A stretch of 64,000 nt of DNA, from contig DASVQP010000124.1 of the NCBI GenBank assembly GCA_036389135.1, positions 40,020 to 104,019 on the forward strand, written 5' to 3'. The notes under the pieces are model-generated. The model saw only the letters and a program-made list of their open reading frames with translations, ran no database searches and was not told the DNA's origin. Origin of the DNA: Longimicrobium sp. (lineage in GTDB: Bacteria > Gemmatimonadota > Gemmatimonadetes > Longimicrobiales > Longimicrobiaceae). Made by a program: the position numbers and the translations under genes. Below are positions 25,791 through 34,254 of this stretch, piece by piece; position 1 is the stretch's first letter, and each line of letters opens with the position of its first letter.

Positions 25791-26378
25791 ATGAACAACA
25801 CCGGCCCGGCTGTACGGAATCGTGGCGTGGACCGGCGCGTGGTGCGCACCCGCCGCGCGCTTGGCGACGCGCTGATGCGGCTCCTGCAGGAGCGCAGCCT
25901 GGAGTCGATCACGGTACAGGACGTCCTCGATGCGGCGGGGGTGGGCCGCGCCACGTTCTACGGGCACTTCCGCGGCAAGCAGGACCTTCTGCTGAGCCAC
26001 TTCGAATCCGTGATGGCGTGGATGGCCGCGAGGCTCCAAATCGATTCGCCCGAGTCGCGGCGCGTGGCACCGGTGGCCGAGATCTTTGCGCACGTCGCCC
26101 ACGCCCGCGAGCCGATTGCCGCAGTCGCCGCATCGGGCCAGCTCGAGGCGCTGTGGGATTTGGGACGCTCTCACATGGAGGCGATGATCGCGGGCCGGCT
26201 CGCGCTGCTCAACCCGGGCGAATCGCCGCAGCGGATGGCCATCGCGAGCCACTTCTGCGCGGGGGCGCTCACGGAGCTGCTCCGGTGGTGGCTCTGGCGC
26301 CCGGACCGGCCCACGCCGGAAGAGATGGACGCCATCTACCACGAGATGGTTTGGAACGGACTGCCTCCAAGCACATAA
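25791..26378 (+). CDS. TetR/AcrR-family transcriptional regulator
   Basis: A 195-residue regulator. An N-terminal helix-turn-helix is clear: ALMRLLQERSLESITVQDVLDAAGVGRATFYGHFRGKQDLL (about 27-67). The ligand-binding C-terminal domain (about 75-190) ends with TELLRWWLWRPDRPTPEEM. ATG at 25791 follows aaaggggagttc. It probably represses the divergent membrane protein and possibly itself. The ABC genes downstream start 80 bases later and may or may not be co-regulated. Confidence 0.9.
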   Translation: MNNTGPAVRNRGVDRRVVRTRRALGDALMRLLQERSLESITVQDVLDAAGVGRATFYGHFRGKQDLLLSHFESVMAWMAARLQIDSPESRRVAPVAEIFAHVAHAREPIAAVAASGQLEALWDLGRSHMEAMIAGRLALLNPGESPQRMAIASHFCAGALTELLRWWLWRPDRPTPEEMDAIYHEMVWNGLPPST

Positions 26379-26458
26379 CCGCCCTCCCGCACTGGCCCGC
26401 GCCGAGGGGCGCGTCGTATCTTCCGCGCGTCCCCCCATTTCCCATCCGTCCTGGCGCG

Positions 26459-27181
26459 ATGATCGAGCTTCACCGGCTGACCAAGCGGTACGGCGACTTC
26501 CACGCGGTTCGCGACCTTTCGCTGCGCGTCCCAGGCGGCGAGGTGTACGCGCTGCTGGGCGCCAACGGGGCGGGGAAGACCACCGCGCTCCGCTGCCTGG
26601 CGACGCTGCTGGAGCCGTCGTCGGGGACGGCGCGCATCGCGGGGTTCGACGCGCGCACCCACCCGCTGGAGGTGCGGCGCAGACTCGGCTTCCTGGCGGC
26701 GTCGATGGGTCTGTACGCGCGCCTCACCGCCCGCGAGCTCCTGCGCTACTTCGCCGACCTGCACGGCGTGCCGGCGGCGGAGGCTCTGGCGCGCATCGAG
26801 GCGGTGGTGGAGGCGTTCGGGCTGGGGGAGTTCGCGGACCGGCTGTGCGGCAAGCTCTCCACCGGCCAGCGTCAGCGCGTCTCCATCGCCCGCGCCGTGG
26901 TGCACGACCCGCCCGCGCTGGTGCTGGACGAGCCCACGCTGGGGCTGGACGTGCTGAGCGGCGAGTCGATCTATCGCTTCGTGGAGGATGCGCGCGACCG
27001 GGGGTGCGCCGTCGTCTTCTCCACGCACCAGATGAGCGAGGTGGAGCTGCTGGCGGACCGCGTGGGGATCATCGCCGGGGGGCGGCTGGTGGCGGAGGGG
27101 ACGGTGGACGAGGTGGTGGCGGGGAGCGGCGAGGCAAGCCTGTCGCGCGCCTTTCTGCGCATCGTGCGGGAGGCCGCGTGA
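26459..27181 (+). CDS. ABC transporter ATP-binding protein (NatA-like)
   Basis: A 240-residue ATPase. Walker A is GANGAGKTT near residue 38. The signature is LSTGQRQR, Walker B LVLDEPTLGLD, and the switch histidine is in FSTHQMSEVE. The short length and the partner (ABC-2 permease overlapping by four bases) fit NatAB-type sodium or drug exporters. ATG at 26459; the gene runs straight into the permease (GTGA overlap). Confidence 0.9.
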   Translation: MIELHRLTKRYGDFHAVRDLSLRVPGGEVYALLGANGAGKTTALRCLATLLEPSSGTARIAGFDARTHPLEVRRRLGFLAASMGLYARLTARELLRYFADLHGVPAAEALARIEAVVEAFGLGEFADRLCGKLSTGQRQRVSIARAVVHDPPALVLDEPTLGLDVLSGESIYRFVEDARDRGCAVVFSTHQMSEVELLADRVGIIAGGRLVAEGTVDEVVAGSGEASLSRAFLRIVREAA

Positions 27182-29205
27182 ACCTGCGCACGGTGAAGAC
27201 GGTAGTGCGGAAGGAGCTTCGCGAGACGCTCCGCGACCGCCGCACGCTGTTCATGATGCTCGTCATCCCCACCCTGCTGTACCCGGCGCTCTTCGTCGCG
27301 CTGGAGCAGCTTGCCCTCTTCGGCCAGCGGCAGCTCGAGGAGCGCGCCCCCACCGTCGCCATCGCCGGGGGCGAGGACGTGAGGGAGTTCCTGGCGCGCG
27401 ACACCCTGCTCCGCGTCGTTCCCGCCGCCGACGCCACGGGGGCCGCGGTGCGCGCGGGACGGGTGCAGGCCGCGGTCGTGGTGGAGCCCGCGCCGCACGC
27501 GGAGGCCACGCGCACCGTCCGCGTGCTCTTCGACGAATCGGACGACCTCTCACGCCGCGCGGGGCAGATGGTGGCCGATCGGCTGGGCGCGTGGGGCGAC
27601 ACGCTGCTGGCGAGGCGGCTGGAGGCGCGCGGGCTCCCAGCGGGGTTCGCCGCGCCGCTGGCGGTGGCGGACTCGTCGGTGGCGACGGCGCAGGAGGCGG
27701 GGGGGTACGCGCTGGGCCGCTTCCTACCGGGGATCCTGGTGCTGATGACGCTGCTGGGCGCCTTCTACCCCGCCATCGACATGGCCGCGGGCGAAAAGGA
27801 GCGCGGCACGCTGGAGACGCTCCTGACCGCGCCCGTTCCCCCGCGCGAGATCGTCACGGGGAAGTTCCTGGCGGTCGCGCTGCTGGGGATGACGGCGGCG
27901 GTGGTCAATCTGCTGAGCATGCTGCTGACCTTCCAGTCGGGCGTGTTCCGCTTCGGCAAGGCGGCCAACCTCCAGTTCTCGCTGCCGTGGGGCTCGGCGT
28001 TGCTGGTGCTGATCGGCCTGGTGCCGCTGGCGGTCCTCTTCGCCGCGCTCTTTCTGGGCATCGCGGTACGGTCGCAATCGTTCAAGGAGGCGCAGAACGC
28101 GCTCACGCCGGTGCAGCTCGCCGTCATCATCCCCGTGATGCTGGTGGGGCTCCCCGGCATCGAGGCGAGCCCGCTGATCGCGGCGCTGCCGGTCGCCGGA
28201 GTGGCGATCCTCTTCCGCGACCTGATGTCGGGAACGGCGCGGCTGGGGCCGGCGCTGATCGCGTTCGGGGCGTCGATGGCGTACGCGGGGCTGGCGCTCG
28301 TCTTCGCGGCGCGCGCGTTCGGGCGCGAGGACGTGCTGTTCGGCGCCGGGCCGGGGACGGCGCCGCGCCGGTGGAGGGAACGGATGAAGCAGTGGCGCGG
28401 CGCGGCGCGGGGCATCCCCCTGCCGGCCGAGGGCTTCGCCTTCGTGGCGGTGCTGGCGCTCCTCTACTTCCATCTGGGCGCCGCGCTGCTGGGCAACCTT
28501 GGTGAGCGGGGGCTGCTCCTCTCGGAGATTCTCCTCCTGGCGCTCCCCGCCATCGCCTTCGCCACGCTGGGGCCGTACGACGCGCGCCGCACCCTGGCCC
28601 TGCGCCGGCCGAGCGGGCGTACGCTGGCGGCGGCGCTGCTGATCGCGCTCGGGGGGATTCCGCTGGGGTGGCTGATCGGATGGCTCCAGCTCCAGTTCTT
28701 CCCCGACGCCGCTGCCGCGCTCAGCGGGCTGGAGAAGCTGGTGACGGCGACCGACGCGCGGCGCGCGCTCTGGCTGCTCGTGCTGGTGGCGCTCACGCCG
28801 GCCGTGTGCGAGGAGCTGGTCTTCCGCGGCGTTCTCCTGCAGTCGCTCGGTCGCGAGGTGCCGATGGTACGCGCGGTGGCGGTCTCGGCCCTGATCTTCG
28901 GCGCCTTCCACCTGTCGCAGGAGACGGCGATCCGCTTTCTGCCGACGGCGTGGATCGGGGTGCTGATGGGACTCGTGGTGTGGCACGGCCGCTCGATATT
29001 CGCGAGCATGCTGATGCACTTCGTCAACAACGGCGTCGTCGTGCTGATCCTCTGGCAGCCCGAGGTGCGCCGATTCCTGCTGAACGGCGAACGCCCGGCC
29101 ACGCTCCCGTTGCTGGTGGCGCCCGTGCTGCTCGGCGCCGGCATCTGGCTCCTCCCGCGCCGCAGCGCCGCGCCGGTTGACCCGGTGGCGGCGCCCGCCC
29201 AGTGA
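27178..29205 (+). CDS. ABC-2 permease (NatB-like) fused to a CPBP intramembrane protease
   Basis: A 675-residue membrane protein. Residues 1 to about 400 are an ABC-2 permease: VRKELRETLRDRRTLFMM, a periplasmic loop, then GEKERGTLETLLTAPVPPREIVTGKF. From about 430 a CPBP/Abi domain follows: the EExxxR motif is Glu545-Glu546 to Arg550 (CEELVFRGV), the second motif is FGAFHLSQE, and the third is HFVNNGVV. The metal ligands expected for glutamic-type CPBP proteases are present. Such fusions occur in other bacteria; the protease may process or protect the exporter. The GTG start overlaps the ATPase stop. Confidence 0.88.
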   Translation: MNLRTVKTVVRKELRETLRDRRTLFMMLVIPTLLYPALFVALEQLALFGQRQLEERAPTVAIAGGEDVREFLARDTLLRVVPAADATGAAVRAGRVQAAVVVEPAPHAEATRTVRVLFDESDDLSRRAGQMVADRLGAWGDTLLARRLEARGLPAGFAAPLAVADSSVATAQEAGGYALGRFLPGILVLMTLLGAFYPAIDMAAGEKERGTLETLLTAPVPPREIVTGKFLAVALLGMTAAVVNLLSMLLTFQSGVFRFGKAANLQFSLPWGSALLVLIGLVPLAVLFAALFLGIAVRSQSFKEAQNALTPVQLAVIIPVMLVGLPGIEASPLIAALPVAGVAILFRDLMSGTARLGPALIAFGASMAYAGLALVFAARAFGREDVLFGAGPGTAPRRWRERMKQWRGAARGIPLPAEGFAFVAVLALLYFHLGAALLGNLGERGLLLSEILLLALPAIAFATLGPYDARRTLALRRPSGRTLAAALLIALGGIPLGWLIGWLQLQFFPDAAAALSGLEKLVTATDARRALWLLVLVALTPAVCEELVFRGVLLQSLGREVPMVRAVAVSALIFGAFHLSQETAIRFLPTAWIGVLMGLVVWHGRSIFASMLMHFVNNGVVVLILWQPEVRRFLLNGERPATLPLLVAPVLLGAGIWLLPRRSAAPVDPVAAPAQ

Positions 29206-29227
29206 ACCCGAACCTACGGAGATCCGC

Positions 29228-29503
29228 ATGGTTGCCGCCGTGGTCCTGATCCGCGCCGTTCCCGGCGACGTTCCCGCCCTCGCCCGGCGCATCGCCGGCA
29301 TCGACGGCGTCGCCGAGGTCTACTCCGTCTCGGGCGACTGGGACCTGATCGCCATCGTGCGCGTCGCCGAGTACCAGCGCATCGCCGAGATCGTCACCGA
29401 AGAGATCGCGCAGGTGCAGGGAATCGAGCGCACCAACACGCTGACGGCGTTCCGGGTGTTCTCGAAGCAGGACCTGGGGGCGGCGTGGGACATGTTCGAT
29501 TGA
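29228..29503 (+). CDS. Stand-alone Lrp/AsnC ligand-binding (RAM) domain protein
   Basis: A 91-residue protein equal to the C-terminal RAM domain of Lrp/AsnC regulators, without a DNA-binding part. AVVLIRAVPGDVPALARRIAGIDGVAEVYSVSGDWDLIAIV is the typical beta-alpha-beta ferredoxin-like core, with GDWDLI at the ligand loop. Such proteins bind amino acids and may modulate enzymes or full-length Lrp. ATG at 29228 follows cggagatccgc. It lies 22 bases after the exporter gene. Confidence 0.85.
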   Translation: MVAAVVLIRAVPGDVPALARRIAGIDGVAEVYSVSGDWDLIAIVRVAEYQRIAEIVTEEIAQVQGIERTNTLTAFRVFSKQDLGAAWDMFD

Positions 29504-29557
29504 GGTCCACCGCACGGTCCGCGCTGTTCGGCGACGCCGCAGCAATCGAACAGATGG

Positions 29558-29631
29558 TCTCACACAGAGCCACAGAGCGAACTGAAAGAACGACTGGAGG
29601 GGCTCTGTGCCCGTCCTTCGCTCTGTGTGTT
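29558..29631. repeat. Interspersed repeat, family D
   Basis: The left end is tctcacacagagccacagag and the right end cgctctgtgtgt, in inverted orientation as in other copies. Confidence 0.65.
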
Positions 29632-29738
29632 CTGGGTGCGGAGCGCAGCGGAGGCATCAAAGGCGTTGCGGTGCACCGGGTGCAGCATTAGCGTAATTTC
29701 CTGCCCTCCGTTGTAAGACGTACCCGCCCGCCGAGCCG

Positions 29739-30842
29739 ATGAACTACAAACAGTATCGGGCCCGCGCTCACTTCGCTGAGCTGGACGGCCTTCGCGCGCT
29801 CGCGATCCTGGGCGTCCTGTTCGCGCACATGCCGGGGGAGGTCTGGCGCCACTTCGCCGGGTACCTGGGCGTCGACGCATTCTTTGTGATCTCCGGCTTC
29901 CTGATCACCACGCTCGCGTTGCGCGAAGAGGAGACCCGGGGCCGGCTGGACGTGCGGGCGTTCTTCATCCGGCGCAGCTTTCGCCTCTTCCCCGCGTACT
30001 ACCTCACCCTGGGGCTGTATGCCATCCTCCTGCTGGTTCTCGGCTTTACGCCGGAGCGGCGGGAGCATTTCGTCACCTGGCTTCCGGCGTACCTGTTCTA
30101 CTTCCAGGAGGTGCCGTTCTTCACCCTGCCGAGCACTTCGTACCCCTTCTTTCACAGCTGGTCGCTGGGGATCGAAGAGAAGTTCTACGTGGTGTGGCCC
30201 TTCCTGGCGTTCGTGCTCCTGCGCGGGCGCGCTTACGCGCGTCCATGGGTGGCGCTCGCGGGAGCCTTGCTCTGCTCCGCGGCGACGGCGATCCACCCCG
30301 CCGGCGAGTTCGTGTTTCCGTACGGCGCCATCCTGGCGGGATGCCTGGTGGCGCTCCTGCTCCAGGAGCAGCGGAGCTTCGAGCGCGTGCGGGTGCTCAG
30401 CCGTCCCGCGGTCGTGGGCGGGCTGGCGCTGGCATGGCTCGCGATCCACATCGCCGTGGCGGCGGGCTTCTCGGCCGTGCGTCCGTCCTATGCCCTGGTG
30501 GTGGCCGTATTCCTGGCCGGCGTGGTGACGACGGAGGGGCGCATCCGCGACGCGCTCTCGGTGAAGCCGCTCACCAAGGTCGGTACGTTGTCGTATGGTG
30601 TGTACCTGCTTCACCTGCTCGTGCGGAACGTCGTGGAGAAGGTGATCCCGCCGCAGCAGGACGGGGCTGCCGCCCAGCTCGCCACCTTTGTCCTCACCGT
30701 GGCGCTGTCGCTCGCCGCCGCGGAGGTGATGATGCGCCTGGTGGAGCGCCCCATGCGCGACTACGGGCGACGGCTGAGCGCGCGGGTACAGAGGCGTGAG
30801 GCTCCTGCCGTTCAGGTGCCTGCTTCGCTCGCCGTGTCCTGA
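29739..30842 (+). CDS. Acyltransferase 3 (OafA/YrhL-type) membrane protein
   Basis: A 367-residue membrane acyltransferase with about ten helices. The N-terminal family motif is ELDGLRALAILGVLFAHM, with the catalytic-region His in the AHMPG segment. FFVISGFLITTLALREEE, RRSFRLFPAYYL and HSWSLGIEEKFYVVWP are the other hallmarks. Family members O-acylate surface polysaccharides or peptidoglycan-linked sugars. No glycan cluster is adjacent, so the target is unknown. A strong terminator follows. Confidence 0.92.
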   Translation: MNYKQYRARAHFAELDGLRALAILGVLFAHMPGEVWRHFAGYLGVDAFFVISGFLITTLALREEETRGRLDVRAFFIRRSFRLFPAYYLTLGLYAILLLVLGFTPERREHFVTWLPAYLFYFQEVPFFTLPSTSYPFFHSWSLGIEEKFYVVWPFLAFVLLRGRAYARPWVALAGALLCSAATAIHPAGEFVFPYGAILAGCLVALLLQEQRSFERVRVLSRPAVVGGLALAWLAIHIAVAAGFSAVRPSYALVVAVFLAGVVTTEGRIRDALSVKPLTKVGTLSYGVYLLHLLVRNVVEKVIPPQQDGAAAQLATFVLTVALSLAAAEVMMRLVERPMRDYGRRLSARVQRREAPAVQVPASLAVS

Positions 30843-30860
30843 CCGGCTGCGGGCACGACC

Positions 30861-30891
30861 AAAGGGGCCGGCATTGCGCCGGCCCCTTTTT
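30861..30891 (+). terminator. Strong rho-independent terminator
   Basis: A 12-bp stem aaaggggccggc / gccggccccttt, loop attgc, then a run of T. Confidence 0.9.
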
Positions 30892-30942
30892 CGTGGTGGT
30901 GTGTGGCGGCCCGGCCGGCGCCGGTGGCGGGCATCGGCGCCG

Positions 30943-31080
30943 CAGCCGGGGGATGAAATGAAATGAATCCCCCGGCTGCAACTACGGGAAGCCGGCTGAA
31001 GCCGGCTCGTGAAACGCGGAAATGGACCCGGAGTCCGCGCAGGCGGACTTTGTGCTGTTGTTGCCGCGAGTTCACTCGCC
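30943..31080. repeat. Interspersed multi-hairpin repeat, family C
   Basis: Consecutive palindromes: ccggggga...tcccccgg, gaagccggctgaagccggctc, gtccgcgcaggcggac, then the cgagttcactcg end. The same order or its reverse occurs near 38063, 38445, 54640 and 60857. Confidence 0.8.
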
Positions 31081-31088
31081 CGGCACCT

Positions 31089-33830
31089 TCAATCCCGCCG
31101 CCGCCCGCCTTTGCGGCCCTTGCGAGCGCCGCCGGTGCGGGCGGGGGCGCCGCCGCGGCCCTTGTGGCGCTGGCCTCGGCGGCGGCTTCCTTCCTCCTCG
31201 CCACCGCCGCCGCTCTCGGAGCGGGGGCCGCGGTCGCTGCTGGCGTGGCCTCGTCCCCGGCCCTGCCCGCGGCCTCGGCCGGGGGCGCGCTCGGCGCCGC
31301 CGCGCTTGGGGCGGTGGGGTGGGTCCTCGGGGCGCTCGCGGAGCATCGCCTCGCGCGCTTCCTCAAGGGTGGCGGCGCGGATGGCGTCGCGCTTGCCGCG
31401 GGTGACCGTCCAGTGGAGCGGGCGGTCGAACTCGGGGACGTCCTCGTCGTCGATGTAGTTGAGGAGCTTGGCTGGAATGCGGGCGCGCACCACCGGCTCG
31501 CCGTCCTCGAAGGCGTAGTCCAGCGGGTACTCGCGCCCTTCCAGGTAGACGTGGTCGGGAAGCGACATCCAGCGCTCGCGCTCGGCCGGGTCCACCAGCG
31601 AGTCGGCCTCGATGCGCAGCGGCGTCTCCAGGAAGTCGGCGTACGAGCCGACGCCGGCGAGCTGCGCGGCGATCGTCTGCGCCATCGTTTCTTCGCTGAT
31701 CCCCGCCTTGCCGCCCGACTTGCGATGCACCTGCCGCAGGTGGCGCAGCGCCTCGCGGTTGGCGGCGGCGTCGCGGTGGAACGCCTCGCCGCTGACGACC
31801 GCCTCCGCCAGGGCTCGGCGGCAGGCATCCTCCATTCCCTCGGGGAAGCGGTCGATCGGCTGGTCGTCGGAGTCCAGGACGAAGCCGTGGTACTCCACCG
31901 AGCTGCGCAGCCGCAGCGGGTGGCGGCGGTGCGCGGCGTCGTAGACGACTTCCGGCTCCTCGCGCGCGGCGTGCTTCACCAGCAGCTTGTACGGCAGCTG
32001 CGTCCCCGCGATGGAGCCGCGCGCCTTCCCCATGCGGTCCGCGAAGAAGTTGATCTCCCCCGCCACCGGCCCCCAGGTGCCGCACACGCTCGTCTTGCCG
32101 ACGCGCACCTCCTCGCCCCACGACGTCTCCTCGTCGATCACCAGCGAGAAGGGCATCACCCTGGCCAGCAGCTCCTGCCACTCGCGCTCCAGCTCGCGGC
32201 CGAGCGGCGGAAGGTTGCGCGGGAGCTCCAGGTCCAGCGAGCGGAAGATGGAGGCGATGGCGAGCGCCGCGTCCTCGATCGACCTCACCAGCACGCCCCG
32301 CTCGTCCGCCCACGCGGCCAGCGCCTCCTCGTCGAAGACGTGCCGCGGAAGGCCGTAAACGTGCCCCAGCGTGCCGCAGGTGACCAGCGCGTCCTGGTAG
32401 ATGCGGTACGCCGTCAGGTGGTCGCTGCCGGGGACGATGTACCGGCTGATGTCGTTGTCCTGCTGGCGGAGCATGCGGTGCAGCGAGTCGATGGAGGCCA
32501 TCGCGGCCACCAGCGGCACCATCCGCTCCTCCGCCTGCACCAGCAGCTCGCCCCAGGGGCGGTCCACGGGCAGGACTTCGACTTTGCGGCCGTAGTCGGT
32601 GAGGCGGTTGTTGGCGATGAGGCCGCGCTTGGTGAGCGTCTCCACCGCGCGGCGGTAGGCGATGCGGTCCAGGGGGACCGGAAGGTCCAGCTCGTCGGCG
32701 CGCACGCCCATGTCGGCGCAGGTCATCGCCACACGCTCGGGGTCGCCGGCGAGCTGGAAGTTGGGCGCGGTGGGGCGGAGCGAGCCGAAGTCGATCTCGC
32801 GCTCGCTCAGGATCCACACCTCGCCGTTCTCCACGCGCCCGTGCACGCGCCCCGCCATCTGCAGGATCTCGTTGTTCCCCAGCGGCTTGCGCGTCAGCAC
32901 GCTGCGGCCCTTTTCGACCAGCGTGGTGAACTGCGCGTCCTCGATGACCACCGTGTCCAGCCCGCGGATGTTGAGCGCGGACTGTCCGGCGGCGGTCATG
33001 GAGAGGATGAAGGGATGCGGCGCTCCCTCGCCTTCCAGGAACGGGCGCAGCTTCGCGACCGGCTCGCCGCCGTGGTAGAACTCGGTGAGCATCTCCGGAT
33101 ACCGCTCCGCCACCGCCTTCACCACCTGCTCCGTCCCCGCGCGCGTGGGCACGAAGACGGCGACTCCGCGCTTCTCCTTGCGCACGTGCCGCATGAAGCG
33201 GTCACCCAGGAAGGCGCCGGGGTTCAGCGTGTTGGAAACGCGCACCGTGGCCGCGCGCCCGGGATCGAAGGCGGAGCTTTCAATGACGGCGGCCGAGCTG
33301 AGGTACTCCTTGTAGAACGTGGGATCGACGGTGGCGGAGAGCCAGACGAAGCGGCACCCGGCGCGCTTGGCGAGCGCCAGGCACAGCTCCAGCTCGGCCG
33401 AGGTCTGGTGGATCTCATCGACCACCACGATGTCGTTGCGATCGATCAGGTTGTCCTGCAGCCAGCGCCGCGCGATCCCCGTCGTGACGATGACGACGTT
33501 CCAGGTCGGCGTCTCGGGCGTGGCTTCGCGCTCGCGGTTGACGACGCCCACGCGCAGATCGGGCCCCACGACCGCCTCCGCGATGGGGCGGATGGCGAGC
33601 GTCTTCCCCGTGCCCGTGCCCGCGACGATGCCGAAGCCTGAGCCGGCCGCCGCCAGCTCGCGGATCTCGCCGCCGTGCTCGCGGTTGATGATGGTCTCGA
33701 CGCCGGTGAGCTGCACGCCCAGCTCGATGGTCTCGCAGGCGGCGCGGGTGGGCGCGAAGACGACGACGCGTCCCTCGGGGGGGCGCCCCGGATAGCGTTC
33801 CGAGGGGGGTGTCGTCGAAACCTGGACCAT
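31089..33830 (-). CDS. HrpA/HrpB-like DExH helicase with RG-rich C-terminal tail
   Basis: A 913-residue superfamily 2 helicase. Walker A is GTGTGKT at 71-77. The DExH box is DEIH at 138-141, motif III SAT at 165-167, and motif VI QMAGRVHGR in the second RecA domain. A central helical region follows. The segment beginning SLVIDEETSWGEEVRVG has the flavour of HrpA-type C-terminal extensions. About the last 80 residues are low-complexity and basic (GRGRGQGRGRGH, GGGGEEEGSRRRG), an RG/RGG-like RNA-binding tail. It probably acts on RNA. ATG at 33830; it stands alone. Confidence 0.8.
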   Translation of the reverse strand: MVQVSTTPPSERYPGRPPEGRVVVFAPTRAACETIELGVQLTGVETIINREHGGEIRELAAAGSGFGIVAGTGTGKTLAIRPIAEAVVGPDLRVGVVNREREATPETPTWNVVIVTTGIARRWLQDNLIDRNDIVVVDEIHQTSAELELCLALAKRAGCRFVWLSATVDPTFYKEYLSSAAVIESSAFDPGRAATVRVSNTLNPGAFLGDRFMRHVRKEKRGVAVFVPTRAGTEQVVKAVAERYPEMLTEFYHGGEPVAKLRPFLEGEGAPHPFILSMTAAGQSALNIRGLDTVVIEDAQFTTLVEKGRSVLTRKPLGNNEILQMAGRVHGRVENGEVWILSEREIDFGSLRPTAPNFQLAGDPERVAMTCADMGVRADELDLPVPLDRIAYRRAVETLTKRGLIANNRLTDYGRKVEVLPVDRPWGELLVQAEERMVPLVAAMASIDSLHRMLRQQDNDISRYIVPGSDHLTAYRIYQDALVTCGTLGHVYGLPRHVFDEEALAAWADERGVLVRSIEDAALAIASIFRSLDLELPRNLPPLGRELEREWQELLARVMPFSLVIDEETSWGEEVRVGKTSVCGTWGPVAGEINFFADRMGKARGSIAGTQLPYKLLVKHAAREEPEVVYDAAHRRHPLRLRSSVEYHGFVLDSDDQPIDRFPEGMEDACRRALAEAVVSGEAFHRDAAANREALRHLRQVHRKSGGKAGISEETMAQTIAAQLAGVGSYADFLETPLRIEADSLVDPAERERWMSLPDHVYLEGREYPLDYAFEDGEPVVRARIPAKLLNYIDDEDVPEFDRPLHWTVTRGKRDAIRAATLEEAREAMLRERPEDPPHRPKRGGAERAPGRGRGQGRGRGHASSDRGPRSESGGGGEEEGSRRRGQRHKGRGGAPARTGGARKGRKGGRRRD

Positions 33831-34254
33831 GGATCACCGGACGTTGGGATGGGCTGGTTGACGCGGCGCGCGGGGCCGGGCCAGTATGTCGCGAAGAGGC
33901 GCACGAGCAAGAACCCAGCCATTTCCAGGTCTCGGCGATGTGAACTCTGTTCGTACGCGACCGAAGTCGCCGCCTGTTCCGGCCTGGGCCCCGGAGGACG
34001 CGGAACAACATGGACGCCCACGAGTTTCGACTAGCAGGAAAATCGGCAGGTGATCGGAGGATCAACTGGCGTGTCCCACACACTGCAGTCTCAGCCGGCA
34101 TGCCTGATACGACACTCTTTACACCCAGTGGGATGACGATTACCTTCGCCACCGATGTACCTCGTGATCGGCAACCCAGTCATCGTCTTCGCTGAACTGC
34201 CGATCTGTCCTTTTTGACCAATTTCATGGCGCCGGCTAGCCCACTGGAGAAAAT
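33831..34254. other. Intergenic region with degenerate hutI-like segment
   Basis: There is no intact gene. Bases about 33940-34006 match the start of hutI at about 36783-36850 (20 of 22 identical in the best block, with flanking similarity). A promoter for the downstream symporter lies near 34118-34146. Confidence 0.5.
34118..34146 (+). promoter_or_regulatory. Sigma-70-like promoter of the symporter operon
   Basis: TTTACA at 34118-34123, a 17-base spacer, TACCTT at 34141-34146. It leaves a leader of about 100 bases before the GTG at 34255. Confidence 0.45.

Noticed and set aside
25043..25792. Longer form of the membrane protein starting at ATG 25792
   Set aside because: This start would overlap the divergent tetR start codon itself, and the extra residues are hydrophilic and unlike a membrane-protein N-terminus; GTG 25705 is more plausible.
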